This document shows, one piece after another, positions 19,662 to 27,942 of a DNA stretch of 64,000 nt. The notes beneath the pieces were generated by a model. That model was not told the origin of the DNA. It saw nothing but the letters and a program-made list of their open reading frames with translations, and did no database searches. Position 1 is the stretch's first letter; each line of letters opens with the position of its first letter. The position numbers and the translations under genes were made by a program. The stretch is taken from assembly GCA_029256185.1 (NCBI GenBank), contig JAQSYI010000014.1, positions 1 to 64,000 of the forward strand, read 5' to 3'. The stretch is from Paenibacillaceae bacterium (lineage in GTDB: Bacteria; Bacillota; Bacilli; Paenibacillales; NBRC-103111).

Positions 19662-20846
19662 CTATTGTTTATTATACACGACCGACATCCGTTCAACCGC
19701 CTGCCTGGCCCGGCTGCGGGCCTCCTCCACCGTATCCGCCGCGCTTAAGGCCACTGCCATCCGCCGCCCCTTCTTCGTCTCCGGCTTGCCGAATATCCGC
19801 ACCTGGGTTGCCGGAACGGCCAAGGCCTGCTCCACCCCTGCGATTTGATATTCCCGGCTTTCCTCCCACGCCTTGAGCGTATGGGAGGCTCCGGGACCAA
19901 GCAGGCGGATTCCGGGTATGGGCAAGCCCAGCACCGCCCGGACATGCAGCGCAAATTCAGACAGGTCCTGGGTGACCATGGTCACCATCCCCGTGTCGTG
20001 AGGCCGGGGGGATACTTCACTGAACAGCACGCCATCCCGGCACAGGAACAATTCCACACCGTATAAGCCGAATCCGCCCAAGGCTTCCGTTACCTTACGG
20101 GCTATCTCCTGCGCCTGCTCCAACTGGGCGGAGCTCATGGGATGGGGCTGCCAGGATTCGATATAGTCCCCGTCCTTCTGGACATGGCCGATGGGCTGGC
20201 AAAAGCAGGTCCCCGATACGGAGCGCACAGTCAGCAAGGTAATCTCCGATTCGAACCGGATGAATTCCTCAACAATGACCCTGGTTTTTTTGGCCCGTCC
20301 GCCTTCAATGGCCGTAGTCCAGCAAGTCTGAACATCCGCAGGAGATTTGCATACACTTTGCCCCTTGCCTGATGAGCTCATGATCGGTTTGATGACGCAC
20401 GGGGTGCCAATGAGCTTCACCGCATGCTCCAATTCCTCCAGACTGTCGGCAAACGCATACCGGGCTGTGGGCAATTCCAGCGTTTCCGCGGCCAGCCTGC
20501 GGATGCCCTCGCGGTCCATGGTCAGTCTCGACGCGGCAGCCGTAGGAATGACCCGCCATCCTTCCGCCTCCAGCTTGACCAGCTCATCGGTAGCAATCGC
20601 CTCAATCTCCGGCACAATCAGATCAGGCCGCTCCCGCTCAATCAACGCACGCAGCTTCTGTCCGTCCAGCATATCGACCACATAGCTGCGGTGGGCCACC
20701 TGCATGGCGGGAGCGTCGTCGTACCGGTCAACCGCTACCGTTTCCACTCCCAACCGCTGGGCCTCCAAAACAACTTCCTTCCCTAACTCACCGGAACCAA
20801 GCAGCAGCAGCTTCTTGGCATAGGCAGACATAGGCGCACCGTACAA
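19662..20846 (-). CDS. purT: Formate-dependent phosphoribosylglycinamide formyltransferase
   Basis: 394 residues. An ATP-grasp enzyme that formylates GAR with formate and ATP in purine synthesis. It opens with [21 protein letters not shown], the usual PurT start, and keeps [12 protein letters not shown] and the [14 protein letters not shown] block. A TTG at 20846 lies 8 nt after GGAGGAG and gives [12 protein letters not shown]. The next ATG, at 20831, is too far from that site. The gene stands alone, next to but not coupled with the LacI gene. Confidence 0.92.
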   Translation of the reverse strand: MYGAPMSAYAKKLLLLGSGELGKEVVLEAQRLGVETVAVDRYDDAPAMQVAHRSYVVDMLDGQKLRALIERERPDLIVPEIEAIATDELVKLEAEGWRVIPTAAASRLTMDREGIRRLAAETLELPTARYAFADSLEELEHAVKLIGTPCVIKPIMSSSGKGQSVCKSPADVQTCWTTAIEGGRAKKTRVIVEEFIRFESEITLLTVRSVSGTCFCQPIGHVQKDGDYIESWQPHPMSSAQLEQAQEIARKVTEALGGFGLYGVELFLCRDGVLFSEVSPRPHDTGMVTMVTQDLSEFALHVRAVLGLPIPGIRLLGPGASHTLKAWEESREYQIAGVEQALAVPATQVRIFGKPETKKGRRMAVALSAADTVEEARSRARQAVERMSVVYNKQ

Positions 20847-20928
20847 TCCACTCACTCCTCCACATCTGTTTTTCACACATATTTTGCCGAACAGGCACGT
20901 GATTTGCAAGTAAAACTTCGCCCTCGCT

Positions 20929-22017
20929 TCAAACAGGAGCCTGGGCAGAAGATGCGCGCACCACAAGCTCGCACATCAGGCTGATTTTTTCAACCGGCCG
21001 CTCCGGATCGTTTACCCGGTCCAACAGAGCCGCTACAGCGCGGGCTCCCAGCCGCTCCTTGGCCACATTCACTGTAGTTAAAGGGATTTCTGCCCGTTGG
21101 CTTTCTATAATATTGTCAAAGCCCGTCACGGATACCTGCCCCGGCACCGCTGTTCCCCGGTCCCGCAAAACGGCAAGCGCCATCAGCGCAATCTCGTCAT
21201 TGGCGCATACCCAGGCAGTAGGCCCAGCTCCGTCTTGTCCCAGCCGCGCTTCCACCTGGCTGCGCAGCACCGCCAGATTCTGTTCGTTATACGCACCCGC
21301 TACAGGCAGCATGTCCTGCTTGGGGTCCATCCCGATCTCCCGGTCCTCCAACGCCTTGCGGAATCCGGTCCAACGGTCGCCGAAACTGCGGGAGAACCGG
21401 GTATCCCCCAGAAACCAGAAGGAACGGTGCCCCAAGGCCAGCAAATGCCCGGTCATCTGGGCCATGCAGTCCCCGTTGGCGGCGAAAATGGTATCCGCAG
21501 GTACAAGAGGGTCTTCATGATCCGTTAGTACAAAAGGAATCCCGTGCCTCCTGACCTCCAGCAGCATGGAAGTAGATATCTCCCCCACCCCAATAAGCCC
21601 GAGCAGCATCTCCGGACGGAGCACCCGGTTAAACTGCTCTGCTGACTGTTCGGTTATGATCAGCATTCCCAGGCCCAGCCGGTCAAGCGCCTCTCCTATA
21701 CCCCTGACAACCACACTCCAGAAGGTGGATTCCATGGTTTGGTGGCGGACTCCGGGCATCAGTACAGCCACTGAACGCTTGTCCGCCCGGGCCAAGAGAG
21801 AGGCAGACTCTGAAGATTCGCTATTCCCGGTCTGGGCTTTCCCCCTCCCTGCCGCCTTATGCTGGCGAAAGTAGCCCAGGCCGGTGGCCATCTCAATGAT
21901 TTTTTCCCTTGTCTGCGGGCTTACCCCCTCTTTGCCGGCCAGCGCCTTGGAAACGGCGTATTTGGATACTCCGACGGCATCGGCAATCTGCTGCATGCTT
22001 ACTTTTTTGGTTGCCAT
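20929..22017 (-). CDS. LacI family transcriptional regulator
   Basis: 362 residues. The N-terminal helix-turn-helix reads [21 protein letters not shown] and the hinge VSPQTREKI; a periplasmic-binding-like sugar domain covers about 80-350. It is divergent from the epimerase and GH130 genes. The 194-bp gap has a consensus promoter and palindromic candidate operators. So it most likely represses that pair and responds to a manno- or cello-disaccharide; the ligand is inferred from context. AAGGAGAG precedes the ATG. Confidence 0.93.
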   Translation of the reverse strand: MATKKVSMQQIADAVGVSKYAVSKALAGKEGVSPQTREKIIEMATGLGYFRQHKAAGRGKAQTGNSESSESASLLARADKRSVAVLMPGVRHQTMESTFWSVVVRGIGEALDRLGLGMLIITEQSAEQFNRVLRPEMLLGLIGVGEISTSMLLEVRRHGIPFVLTDHEDPLVPADTIFAANGDCMAQMTGHLLALGHRSFWFLGDTRFSRSFGDRWTGFRKALEDREIGMDPKQDMLPVAGAYNEQNLAVLRSQVEARLGQDGAGPTAWVCANDEIALMALAVLRDRGTAVPGQVSVTGFDNIIESQRAEIPLTTVNVAKERLGARAVAALLDRVNDPERPVEKISLMCELVVRASSAQAPV

Positions 22018-22093
22018 AACGGGCGATTCTCTCCTTGGTCATGAGAACATGAGTTTATCTGGCTTACACTCGCGGTTCTTTGATTTCTTCATA

Positions 22094-22191
22094 CTAACGG
22101 ATTTTTGTTAGGTTTACAAGTAGTGCGTTATTCATAACAAAATCATTGACACTACAATAACGTTAGCATAATATTTATATTGTTAGCTAAC
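22094..22191 (+). promoter_or_regulatory. Promoter and candidate LacI operators
   Basis: -35 TTGACA (22146-22151), 17-nt spacer, -10 TAATAT (22169-22174): a near-consensus sigma-A promoter for the epimerase gene. GTTAGCTAAC, a perfect 10-bp palindrome (22182-22191), lies at the expected start point. CTAAC-N8-GTTAG (22094-22111) lies upstream, and CGTTAGC sits in the spacer. The shared GTTAG half site suggests repressor binding on both sides of the promoter. Confidence 0.75.
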
Positions 22192-22211
22192 TTTATTAGC
22201 GGGGTGAGGCA

Positions 22212-23390
22212 ATGAATACGGCCGCTTTGAAGCAAGAGATGTCCGGGGAGCTGGAGCGGATTCTGCAATTCTGGCTGCAGGAGACGGTTGATGAGGAGAA
22301 CGGGGGCTTCCACGGCTGGATCGACTCCGATATGACCATCCGTCCCCAAGCGCCCAAAGGGCTGGTGCTCCACGCCCGGATTCTCTGGACCTTCTCCAGG
22401 GCTTACCGGCATGATCCGAAGGCCGAATATCTGGCTATGGCGGAGCGGGCCCTCCATTATCTGGAGAGCTGCTTCCGCGATCAGGAGCATCCCGGATACT
22501 TCTGGATGGTGGATGCGCAGGGACAGCCCTTGCAGACCAAGAAGCAGATATACGGGCAAGCCTTTCACCTGTATGCGGTCTCCGAGTTTATTCAGGCGAC
22601 CGGCCGCAAGGAGCTGCTGTCTCTTGCTCTGGAGTTGTTCGAGATTGTGGAGAAAAGCTATGATCCTGTACACGGAGGCTATCTGGAGGCATACGCCAGG
22701 GACTGGACCCAGGAGACGGATCTGCGGCTGGGAGAGCATGACCAGAACGACAAGAAGTCCATGAACACCCATCTTCATATTTTGGAGGCATACACCAATC
22801 TTTACCGGATCTGGCAGGAGGAGCGGCTGGAGCAGGCTTTCCGCAGGCTGATTGATATAACCATGGAGCAGATTATCGATCAAGACAGCGGTCATTTCAA
22901 GCTGTTCTTCGACGAGGACTGGACTTGCAAGTCGGACATCATTTCTTACGGCCATGATATAGAAGGAAGCTGGCTCTTGGTGGAGGCGGCCCATGTGCTG
23001 GGAGACAGCGCTTTGATGGAGCAGGTCTCCAGGGTGGCTCTTGCTATGGCGGAAGCGGTATATCAGGAAGGCGTGGACCCGGACGGCGGAGTCATGTGGG
23101 AGGGCAATCCCCAAGGCTTGACGGATACGGACAAGCATTGGTGGAATCAGGCGGAGGCAGTGGTGGGCTTCGTCAATGCCTGGCAGATGAGCGGCGATGA
23201 GCGGTACTGGCAGATGGCGGTGCGCAATTGGAATTTCATCAAGGAGCATATCATTGACCGGGAGCACGGAGAATGGTTCTGGAGAACGGACCGCGGCGGC
23301 ACTCCTCTGCGCGGGGACCCCAAGGTCAATGAATGGAAATGCCCGTACCACAACAGCAGGGCCTGCTATGAAATCATGGAGCGTTTGTAA
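22212..23390 (+). CDS. AGE family epimerase, cellobiose 2-epimerase type
   Basis: 392 residues, an (alpha/alpha)6-barrel enzyme. The cellobiose 2-epimerase blocks are present: HGWIDSD, ARILWTFSRAYR, KKQIYGQAFHLYAVSEF, NTHLHILEAYTNLYR, HDIEGSWLLVEAA and WWNQAEAVVGF. These enzymes turn the reducing glucose of cellobiose into mannose and, in reverse, beta-1,4-mannobiose into mannosyl-glucose. The gene is followed 74 bp later by a GH130 phosphorylase acting on that product. GGGGTGAGG lies 3 nt before the ATG. No signal peptide is seen, so it is cytoplasmic. Confidence 0.9.
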   Translation: MNTAALKQEMSGELERILQFWLQETVDEENGGFHGWIDSDMTIRPQAPKGLVLHARILWTFSRAYRHDPKAEYLAMAERALHYLESCFRDQEHPGYFWMVDAQGQPLQTKKQIYGQAFHLYAVSEFIQATGRKELLSLALELFEIVEKSYDPVHGGYLEAYARDWTQETDLRLGEHDQNDKKSMNTHLHILEAYTNLYRIWQEERLEQAFRRLIDITMEQIIDQDSGHFKLFFDEDWTCKSDIISYGHDIEGSWLLVEAAHVLGDSALMEQVSRVALAMAEAVYQEGVDPDGGVMWEGNPQGLTDTDKHWWNQAEAVVGFVNAWQMSGDERYWQMAVRNWNFIKEHIIDREHGEWFWRTDRGGTPLRGDPKVNEWKCPYHNSRACYEIMERL

Positions 23391-23464
23391 CCTGTCGGGG
23401 CGGGGCAGCACCATCGGACGGGGTTTATAACAGAAATTCACTACATTTATAAGGATGTGTTCCT

Positions 23465-24652
23465 ATGTCTTTTCTGTTCACACAGCGCAAGCAAATTATC
23501 GAAGAGCGCCACGAGGCGTTGATCTGCCGCAAGAATGAAGCCCTCTTTTCCGACAATGGCATCTACGAGCGTTATACCTATCCCGTTCTCACAGCAGAGC
23601 ATGCCCCCGTTATCTGGCGCTATGATCTCCATGAGGAAACCAACCCTTATTTCATGGAGCGGATCGGCGTGAATGCCGCCTTCAACCCGGGAGCCATAGA
23701 GCTTGACGGCAAGTTCTATCTGGTCGTCCGGGTGGAGGGCATCGACCGCAAATCCTTCTTCGCAGTGGCGGAGAGCGATACAGGCGTGGACGGCTTCCGC
23801 TTCTGGGACTTGCCCGTTACCATGCCCGAAACCGCTGACCCTGATACGAACGTCTACGATATGCGCCTGACCAAGCATGAGGATGGATGGATCTACGGCG
23901 TATTCTGCACCGAGCGCAAGGACCCTGACGCAGCTCACGGCGATCTGTCCAGCGCCGTAGCCCAGGCCGGGCTTGCCCGCACCAAGGATCTGGTTACCTG
24001 GGAGCGGCTGCCCGACCTGAAGACCCGTTCCGCGCAGCAGCGCAATGTAGTGCTTCATCCCGAATTTGTGGACGGCAAGTACGCCTTCTACACCCGTCCC
24101 CAGGACGGCTTCATTGACGCCGGGTCGGGCGGCGGGATCGGCTGGGGCTTGTCCGGCGGCATGAATCCGGCGGTGGTGGAGGAAGAAACCATCATCGACC
24201 AGCGGTATTACCACACCATCAAGGAAGTGAAGAACGGCCAGGGCGCGGCCCCGATCAAGACGGAGAAGGGCTGGCTCCATATCGCCCACGGCGTGCGCAA
24301 TACAGCCGCGGGACTGCGTTATGTCATCTATGCTTTCCTGACGGACCTGAAGGACCCGTCCAAGCTGCTCCATGCTCCGGCCGGGCACCTGATTGCCCCG
24401 GTTGGCGAGGAGCGCATCGGAGACGTATCCAATGTGGTATTCACCAACGGCGTAATTGCCCGCGACAACGGAGACGTATACCTCTATTACGCCTCCTCGG
24501 ACACCCGCTGCCATGTAGCCACCACCACCGTGGACCGGCTGCTGGATTATGTGCTGCATACGCCGGAGGACCCGCTTCGCTCCTACGCCTGCGTAGAACA
24601 GCGCAAGGAACTGATCATGCGCAATCTGGAATTGTTGGGCAAGGGACAATAG
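23465..24652 (+). CDS. GH130 beta-mannoside phosphorylase, mannosylglucose phosphorylase-like
   Basis: 395 residues, a five-bladed propeller phosphorylase. The catalytic Asp is in [14 protein letters not shown], and the start ([20 protein letters not shown]) fits GH130 subfamily 1. It would phosphorolyse 4-O-beta-D-mannosyl-D-glucose to mannose-1-phosphate and glucose. Together with the epimerase before it, this makes the intracellular mannobiose route known from Bacteroides fragilis and Ruminococcus albus. A strong terminator follows about 240 bp later. Exact substrate length is inferred. Confidence 0.9.
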   Translation: MSFLFTQRKQIIEERHEALICRKNEALFSDNGIYERYTYPVLTAEHAPVIWRYDLHEETNPYFMERIGVNAAFNPGAIELDGKFYLVVRVEGIDRKSFFAVAESDTGVDGFRFWDLPVTMPETADPDTNVYDMRLTKHEDGWIYGVFCTERKDPDAAHGDLSSAVAQAGLARTKDLVTWERLPDLKTRSAQQRNVVLHPEFVDGKYAFYTRPQDGFIDAGSGGGIGWGLSGGMNPAVVEEETIIDQRYYHTIKEVKNGQGAAPIKTEKGWLHIAHGVRNTAAGLRYVIYAFLTDLKDPSKLLHAPAGHLIAPVGEERIGDVSNVVFTNGVIARDNGDVYLYYASSDTRCHVATTTVDRLLDYVLHTPEDPLRSYACVEQRKELIMRNLELLGKGQ

Positions 24653-24888
24653 GCGGGAGACTTATTGGGATTGGGGCATGGCATCCGTTAGGCGGGCAAG
24701 CCGCGCGTTTCCGAGTCCTGTTGAATGAAGAGAGCATTTAGGAAAACTATATGGAGAAGTCATACAATGATGTTCTAATTCAATTAGAAAAATAACGCGA
24801 AACAAAGGAGCCATGCGGCTAACATGACTCCTTTGCAGCAACTGGAACCGCTTTAAGGGCGTTCGGCTTCAACCAAAGGATGATGGAC

Positions 24889-24931
24889 AAAAGTAGACCT
24901 GTTACCTTGGCATAAGCGGTCTACTTTTTTT
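24889..24931 (+). terminator. Terminator downstream of the GH130 gene
   Basis: Stem AAAGTAGACC / GGTCTACTTT followed by a T run. A second, weaker hairpin (AAAGGAG/CTCCTTT) lies at about 24803-24836. Apart from these, the small frame at 24921 and a 35-bp direct repeat, I see nothing in 24653-25298. Confidence 0.85.
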
Positions 24932-25007
24932 GTTGTGGAATGACAATACGAAAACGACCAATGTCGCGAATGAAATCATTAGCGGTCAAGGTGTCTTTAA
25001 TGTCCAC
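24921..25007 (-). CDS. Possible 28-residue peptide
   Basis: GTG 25007 is preceded by GGAGGTGAT, a near-perfect match to the 16S anti-SD, at good spacing; an in-frame ATG at 25013 overlaps that site. The peptide begins VDIKDTLTANDFIRDIG and ends IPQQKK. It is soluble-looking and not a type I toxin. The stop overlaps the GH130 terminator stem. I cannot assign it; it could be a remnant of a larger gene. The strong SD is the only support. Confidence 0.35.
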   Translation of the reverse strand: MDIKDTLTANDFIRDIGRFRIVIPQQKK

Positions 25008-25148
25008 AGGCATCACCTCCCTTCCGAGAGGCTAGCCGACCGCCCATATAAGCCTATCTGTTGCCTGTTTGAAAATATCATATTTTGACTCTGAGTGGAA
25101 GATTATTCCATTTTTAGTTCTTGTGATTTTATCTTTCTAAAAAATTTA

Positions 25149-25183
25149 GCAGAAAAACATGCTATGGTGAGTGCTAAGCCTGT
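25149..25183 (+). repeat. 35-bp direct repeat, left copy
   Basis: GCAGAAAAACATGCTATGGT and the following 15 bases recur at 25663-25697 with two mismatches. The pair brackets the broken toxin-antitoxin locus, 514 bp apart. It may be a recombination or insertion scar. Confidence 0.8.
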
Positions 25184-25298
25184 GTGTTAATATTGGAGTA
25201 GCCACATCTTCAATTTGAAAGATGATCTCTTTCTCTTGTGGGTTGGCTGTTTCAAACCAACCGATAAAATGTTTATATAATTAGGAGGTCATTCCTTC

Positions 25299-25563
25299 AT
25301 GGTAGTTAATAAAGATGATTTATACAGCCTGATTGAACGACTCCAAGAAACCGATAAAAAGACAGCAAATTCAAGAACGAACCGCACATGGTTTGAAAGG
25401 TTTGCTCGCCATTCCTCCAACTGGAGACATTAGACCAATGAAAGGCTATGTCGGTCTGTATCGACTGCGGATTGGTACGTTACGAATCCTCTTCGAAATC
25501 AATCACGTCGAGAAAGTGGTTTACATACAGGCTATCGATTCGCGCGGCGGTATTTACAAATGA
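25299..25563 (+). pseudogene. Collapsed RelE/ParE-type toxin-antitoxin locus
   Basis: ATG 25299, after AGGAGGTCATTC, encodes an antitoxin-like start (MVVNKDDLYSLIERLQETDKKTA) but leaves its family after about 23 residues and stops at 25433. In another frame from about 25370 the sequence reads as the C-terminal half of a RelE-type toxin (GLKGLLAIPP, MKGYVGLYRLR, LRILFEINH, VVYIQAIDSRG), ending at 25563. The missing middle, the antitoxin C-terminus and toxin N-terminus, looks like one internal deletion. Neither protein should work. The description rests on remembered family patterns, not a search. Confidence 0.7.
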
Positions 25564-25662
25564 TGTGCAGGCAGAGAACAATGCCAGCCCGAACAATATC
25601 TTACCCACTATTACTTCAGAAAAGACATGCCTTTCGCCAAAGGAAAGCTATGTCTTTTTTAT

Positions 25663-25697
25663 GCAGAAAAACATGGTATGGTGAGTGCAAAGCCTGT
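25663..25697 (+). repeat. 35-bp direct repeat, right copy
   Basis: Partner of the repeat at 25149-25183, with two mismatches. It lies 100 bp after the toxin remnant and 54 bp before the next gene. Confidence 0.8.
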
Positions 25698-25750
25698 TGT
25701 TTCATGGAATGTGATATGAAAAAACCTGTTCCAACCTGGTACAAGGAAGG

Positions 25751-26305
25751 GTGACTACCATTTATTTATATCATTATTTTGATCAAACAATAGGAGCATT
25801 TGTTAATCTATCGGATATACCCCTGGAAGAGGCAAAGGCGGTTCTCCATACAATCCAAGAGACGAAACCGCATGTACAGAGCGCTAAGCGCCATCCTCAA
25901 TATATGGAGGACAGGTATTATTACGAAGAACTGCTCCGGACAGAGTTTGCCAAGAAAGGCGGCATGATCAGGAGAAACTCTCCTCATTATATGGTGGTTG
26001 AGCATAGCCCGTGGTTAAGCACATGGTTTGAAAACAGCACCTTTATAAAGATTCCCCTCGAGGAGTTCGACCTGAAAACAATCTCCTTTACATATGGCGA
26101 TTCCCATCCCGTCTTCAGCCCCCGAGTCAATAAAATGGACGGAAAAGAATACCGCAGAACATTGTATACTTATGATGAAATCATAAAAGTCATAGAGAAA
26201 TACGGGCTGCCGCAGGCGTGGAACGATGATGGGCAATTCGGTCCTGAACGTTACATTGAAGCCCATATATGGTGTGATGATCCGATAGAAAAATACCGTT
26301 CATGA
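25751..26305 (+). CDS. Hypothetical protein, 184 residues
   Basis: GTG start at 25751 with AAGGAAGG immediately upstream. No signal peptide or membrane segment; rich in aromatic and charged residues (DRYYYEELL, HSPWLSTWFENSTF). I do not recognise the family. The GC content is lower than that of the surrounding metabolic genes. It lies among small orphan genes beside a broken toxin-antitoxin locus, which suggests accessory DNA. Coding is supported by length, start site and the lack of a competing frame. Confidence 0.65.
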   Translation: MTTIYLYHYFDQTIGAFVNLSDIPLEEAKAVLHTIQETKPHVQSAKRHPQYMEDRYYYEELLRTEFAKKGGMIRRNSPHYMVVEHSPWLSTWFENSTFIKIPLEEFDLKTISFTYGDSHPVFSPRVNKMDGKEYRRTLYTYDEIIKVIEKYGLPQAWNDDGQFGPERYIEAHIWCDDPIEKYRS

Positions 26306-26368
26306 GAAAGCTGTAGCTTGCTTCAAGGGGATTCTTGTCTTTTTCATAAAACGTGCGGAGGTGCTGGG

Positions 26369-26809
26369 ATGAAAATAGGGATGGGTCTATATGTCAGGAA
26401 CAGTGTGGAGGCTGTTGAGCTTTATAAAGAAGTATTCGGCCTGGAATTGGGATACCATGTCAAGAATCCGGACGGTTCATACTTTCATTCGGAGCTTTAT
26501 AAAGACGGACAAGAATTCTTATCTGTAGTTGAATCGTCCAATCCTAATGGGAAGGAGAATATCGTACAGTTGGGCGTGAGCCTTGATAATGAAGCAGCCG
26601 TAGAAAAAGCGTACGCCTTGCTAAGCGAAGGCGGAACCGTTAAAACGCCAATAGGGCCACTGCCCTGGAGTCCATGCGCCGCTGATCTTATAGACCGATT
26701 CGGTGTCTGGTGGTACATAACCGCGCCGCAGCACCATCCTCATGAGGATTACGATCCCCAAGCGCCTTGGGATGCCAGTATGTATAAGAAGCCGCAGCAG
26801 ACCGAATAA
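26369..26809 (+). CDS. VOC (glyoxalase/PhnB-like) family protein
   Basis: 146 residues from ATG 26369, which has GGAGGTGCTGGG just upstream. The two betaalphabetabetabeta halves start at VRNSVEAVELYKEVFGLELGY and VSLDNEAAVEKAYALLSEGGTV, with DRFGVWWYI near the end, as in PhnB-like VOC proteins. Members are metal enzymes or antibiotic-binding proteins; no specific substrate can be given. It stands alone. Confidence 0.85.
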   Translation: MKIGMGLYVRNSVEAVELYKEVFGLELGYHVKNPDGSYFHSELYKDGQEFLSVVESSNPNGKENIVQLGVSLDNEAAVEKAYALLSEGGTVKTPIGPLPWSPCAADLIDRFGVWWYITAPQHHPHEDYDPQAPWDASMYKKPQQTE

Positions 26810-26891
26810 GCATGTTCTTCGTTTCATCTCAGGGAATCGGCAAGTATTCCGCTTTTATGAAAATAAGATATTATAACCGGGAGATTATCAT

Positions 26892-27860
26892 ATGGAGGAC
26901 AGGATTATAGCGGATTTGAAGGAAAGCTATGGGATCACCTTCAGCCACAGTACTCCGGTGACAGGCGGTTTGCTGAATTTGAAATGGAGGATTTCCACCG
27001 ATTCAGGGAGGGACCTGTTGGTCAAGCAATACAGCGCCAAGCGGTTCAACAGAGAACGAATCGAGAGCATCGAGTCCGCGCTGCAGCGGCAGATCATCCT
27101 TGAAGAATGCGGCGTCGCCTGCCCGGTTCTCCGGCAGTGCGGAGACCGTGTCATTCGTTGGCTGGATGATCAGACAGCCTATATGGTCATGGAATTCTGC
27201 CCGGGAAGGACCGAAACCTCCGATACGGTTACAATTGCGCAAATGCGCAGTCTCGGCAGCGCCTGCGCTGTCATGCACAGAGCATTTTCCCGATTCCCGG
27301 CGCCTCCCGTCAAGAGCATGCCCGTATCCGGGGGTTATACTGTGGATTCATTATGGGAAAATTTCAACTTCCGGATGACGAAGGACTTGCCGGACGCTGA
27401 CGCTGCATACCGGACAGCCCTGCTTGCGCTGGAGCCGATATTGCGGCAGCTTGGGGACGGTTTTTATGATAAGTTTCCTACAGGGTTCGCCCATGAGGAT
27501 TTTCACTCCGGCAACATTCTGTTCGATGCGGGAGGCGTATCGGCTATCGTCGATTTCGACCGGAATTGCTACAGCTATATGGGGCATGACATCGGAAGAA
27601 CGGTACTCTCCTTCGCGCTGGAAGAGCATACATTGAACATCAATAAGGCGGGTGCTTTCCTGGAGGGCTATTCCCGTCATTTGCCGCTGACTAAATCGGA
27701 TATAGCAGACGCATTGCGGCTTACGTGGTGCATTGAAACACCGTGGTGGATACGGCCGGAATTTTTCGGAACATGTGATGAGATCCCCAAGCGCTTCAAG
27801 GATGAAATGCTCTGGTTGTCCGAGCACTGGTTCGAGCTGGATGCTTTATTACGTTGGTGA
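26892..27860 (+). CDS. Aminoglycoside phosphotransferase/CotS-like kinase
   Basis: 322 residues of the APH kinase fold. The catalytic loop is HEDFHSGNILF (about 208) and the metal-binding Asp is in IVDFDRNCYSYMGHDIGRT. The N-lobe Lys is in LLVKQYSAKRF. Such proteins include spore-coat-associated CotS kinases, homoserine kinase-like enzymes and antibiotic kinases. Nothing in the neighbourhood selects one. GGGAGATTATC precedes the ATG. Convergent with the ABC transporter operon. Confidence 0.85.
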   Translation: MEDRIIADLKESYGITFSHSTPVTGGLLNLKWRISTDSGRDLLVKQYSAKRFNRERIESIESALQRQIILEECGVACPVLRQCGDRVIRWLDDQTAYMVMEFCPGRTETSDTVTIAQMRSLGSACAVMHRAFSRFPAPPVKSMPVSGGYTVDSLWENFNFRMTKDLPDADAAYRTALLALEPILRQLGDGFYDKFPTGFAHEDFHSGNILFDAGGVSAIVDFDRNCYSYMGHDIGRTVLSFALEEHTLNINKAGAFLEGYSRHLPLTKSDIADALRLTWCIETPWWIRPEFFGTCDEIPKRFKDEMLWLSEHWFELDALLRW

Positions 27861-27904
27861 GCCAAGATAGAATGTGGAAACTTGAAGTGTCATAACCAAA
27901 AGCA

Positions 27905-27935
27905 GGAGGAGCCCCAAGGCTCCCCCTCCCCTTCC
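27905..27935. terminator. Hairpin between convergent genes
   Basis: GGAGCC-CCAA-GGCTCC within G- and C-rich flanks, between the kinase gene and the binding-protein gene. A short T run appears only on the minus strand. Confidence 0.5.
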
Positions 27936-27942
27936 GCCCCCT

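Noticed and set aside
22152-23441. 429-residue frame opposite the epimerase gene
   Set aside because: Antisense to a clear enzyme; no domain pattern. Long antisense frames are common in GC-rich genes.
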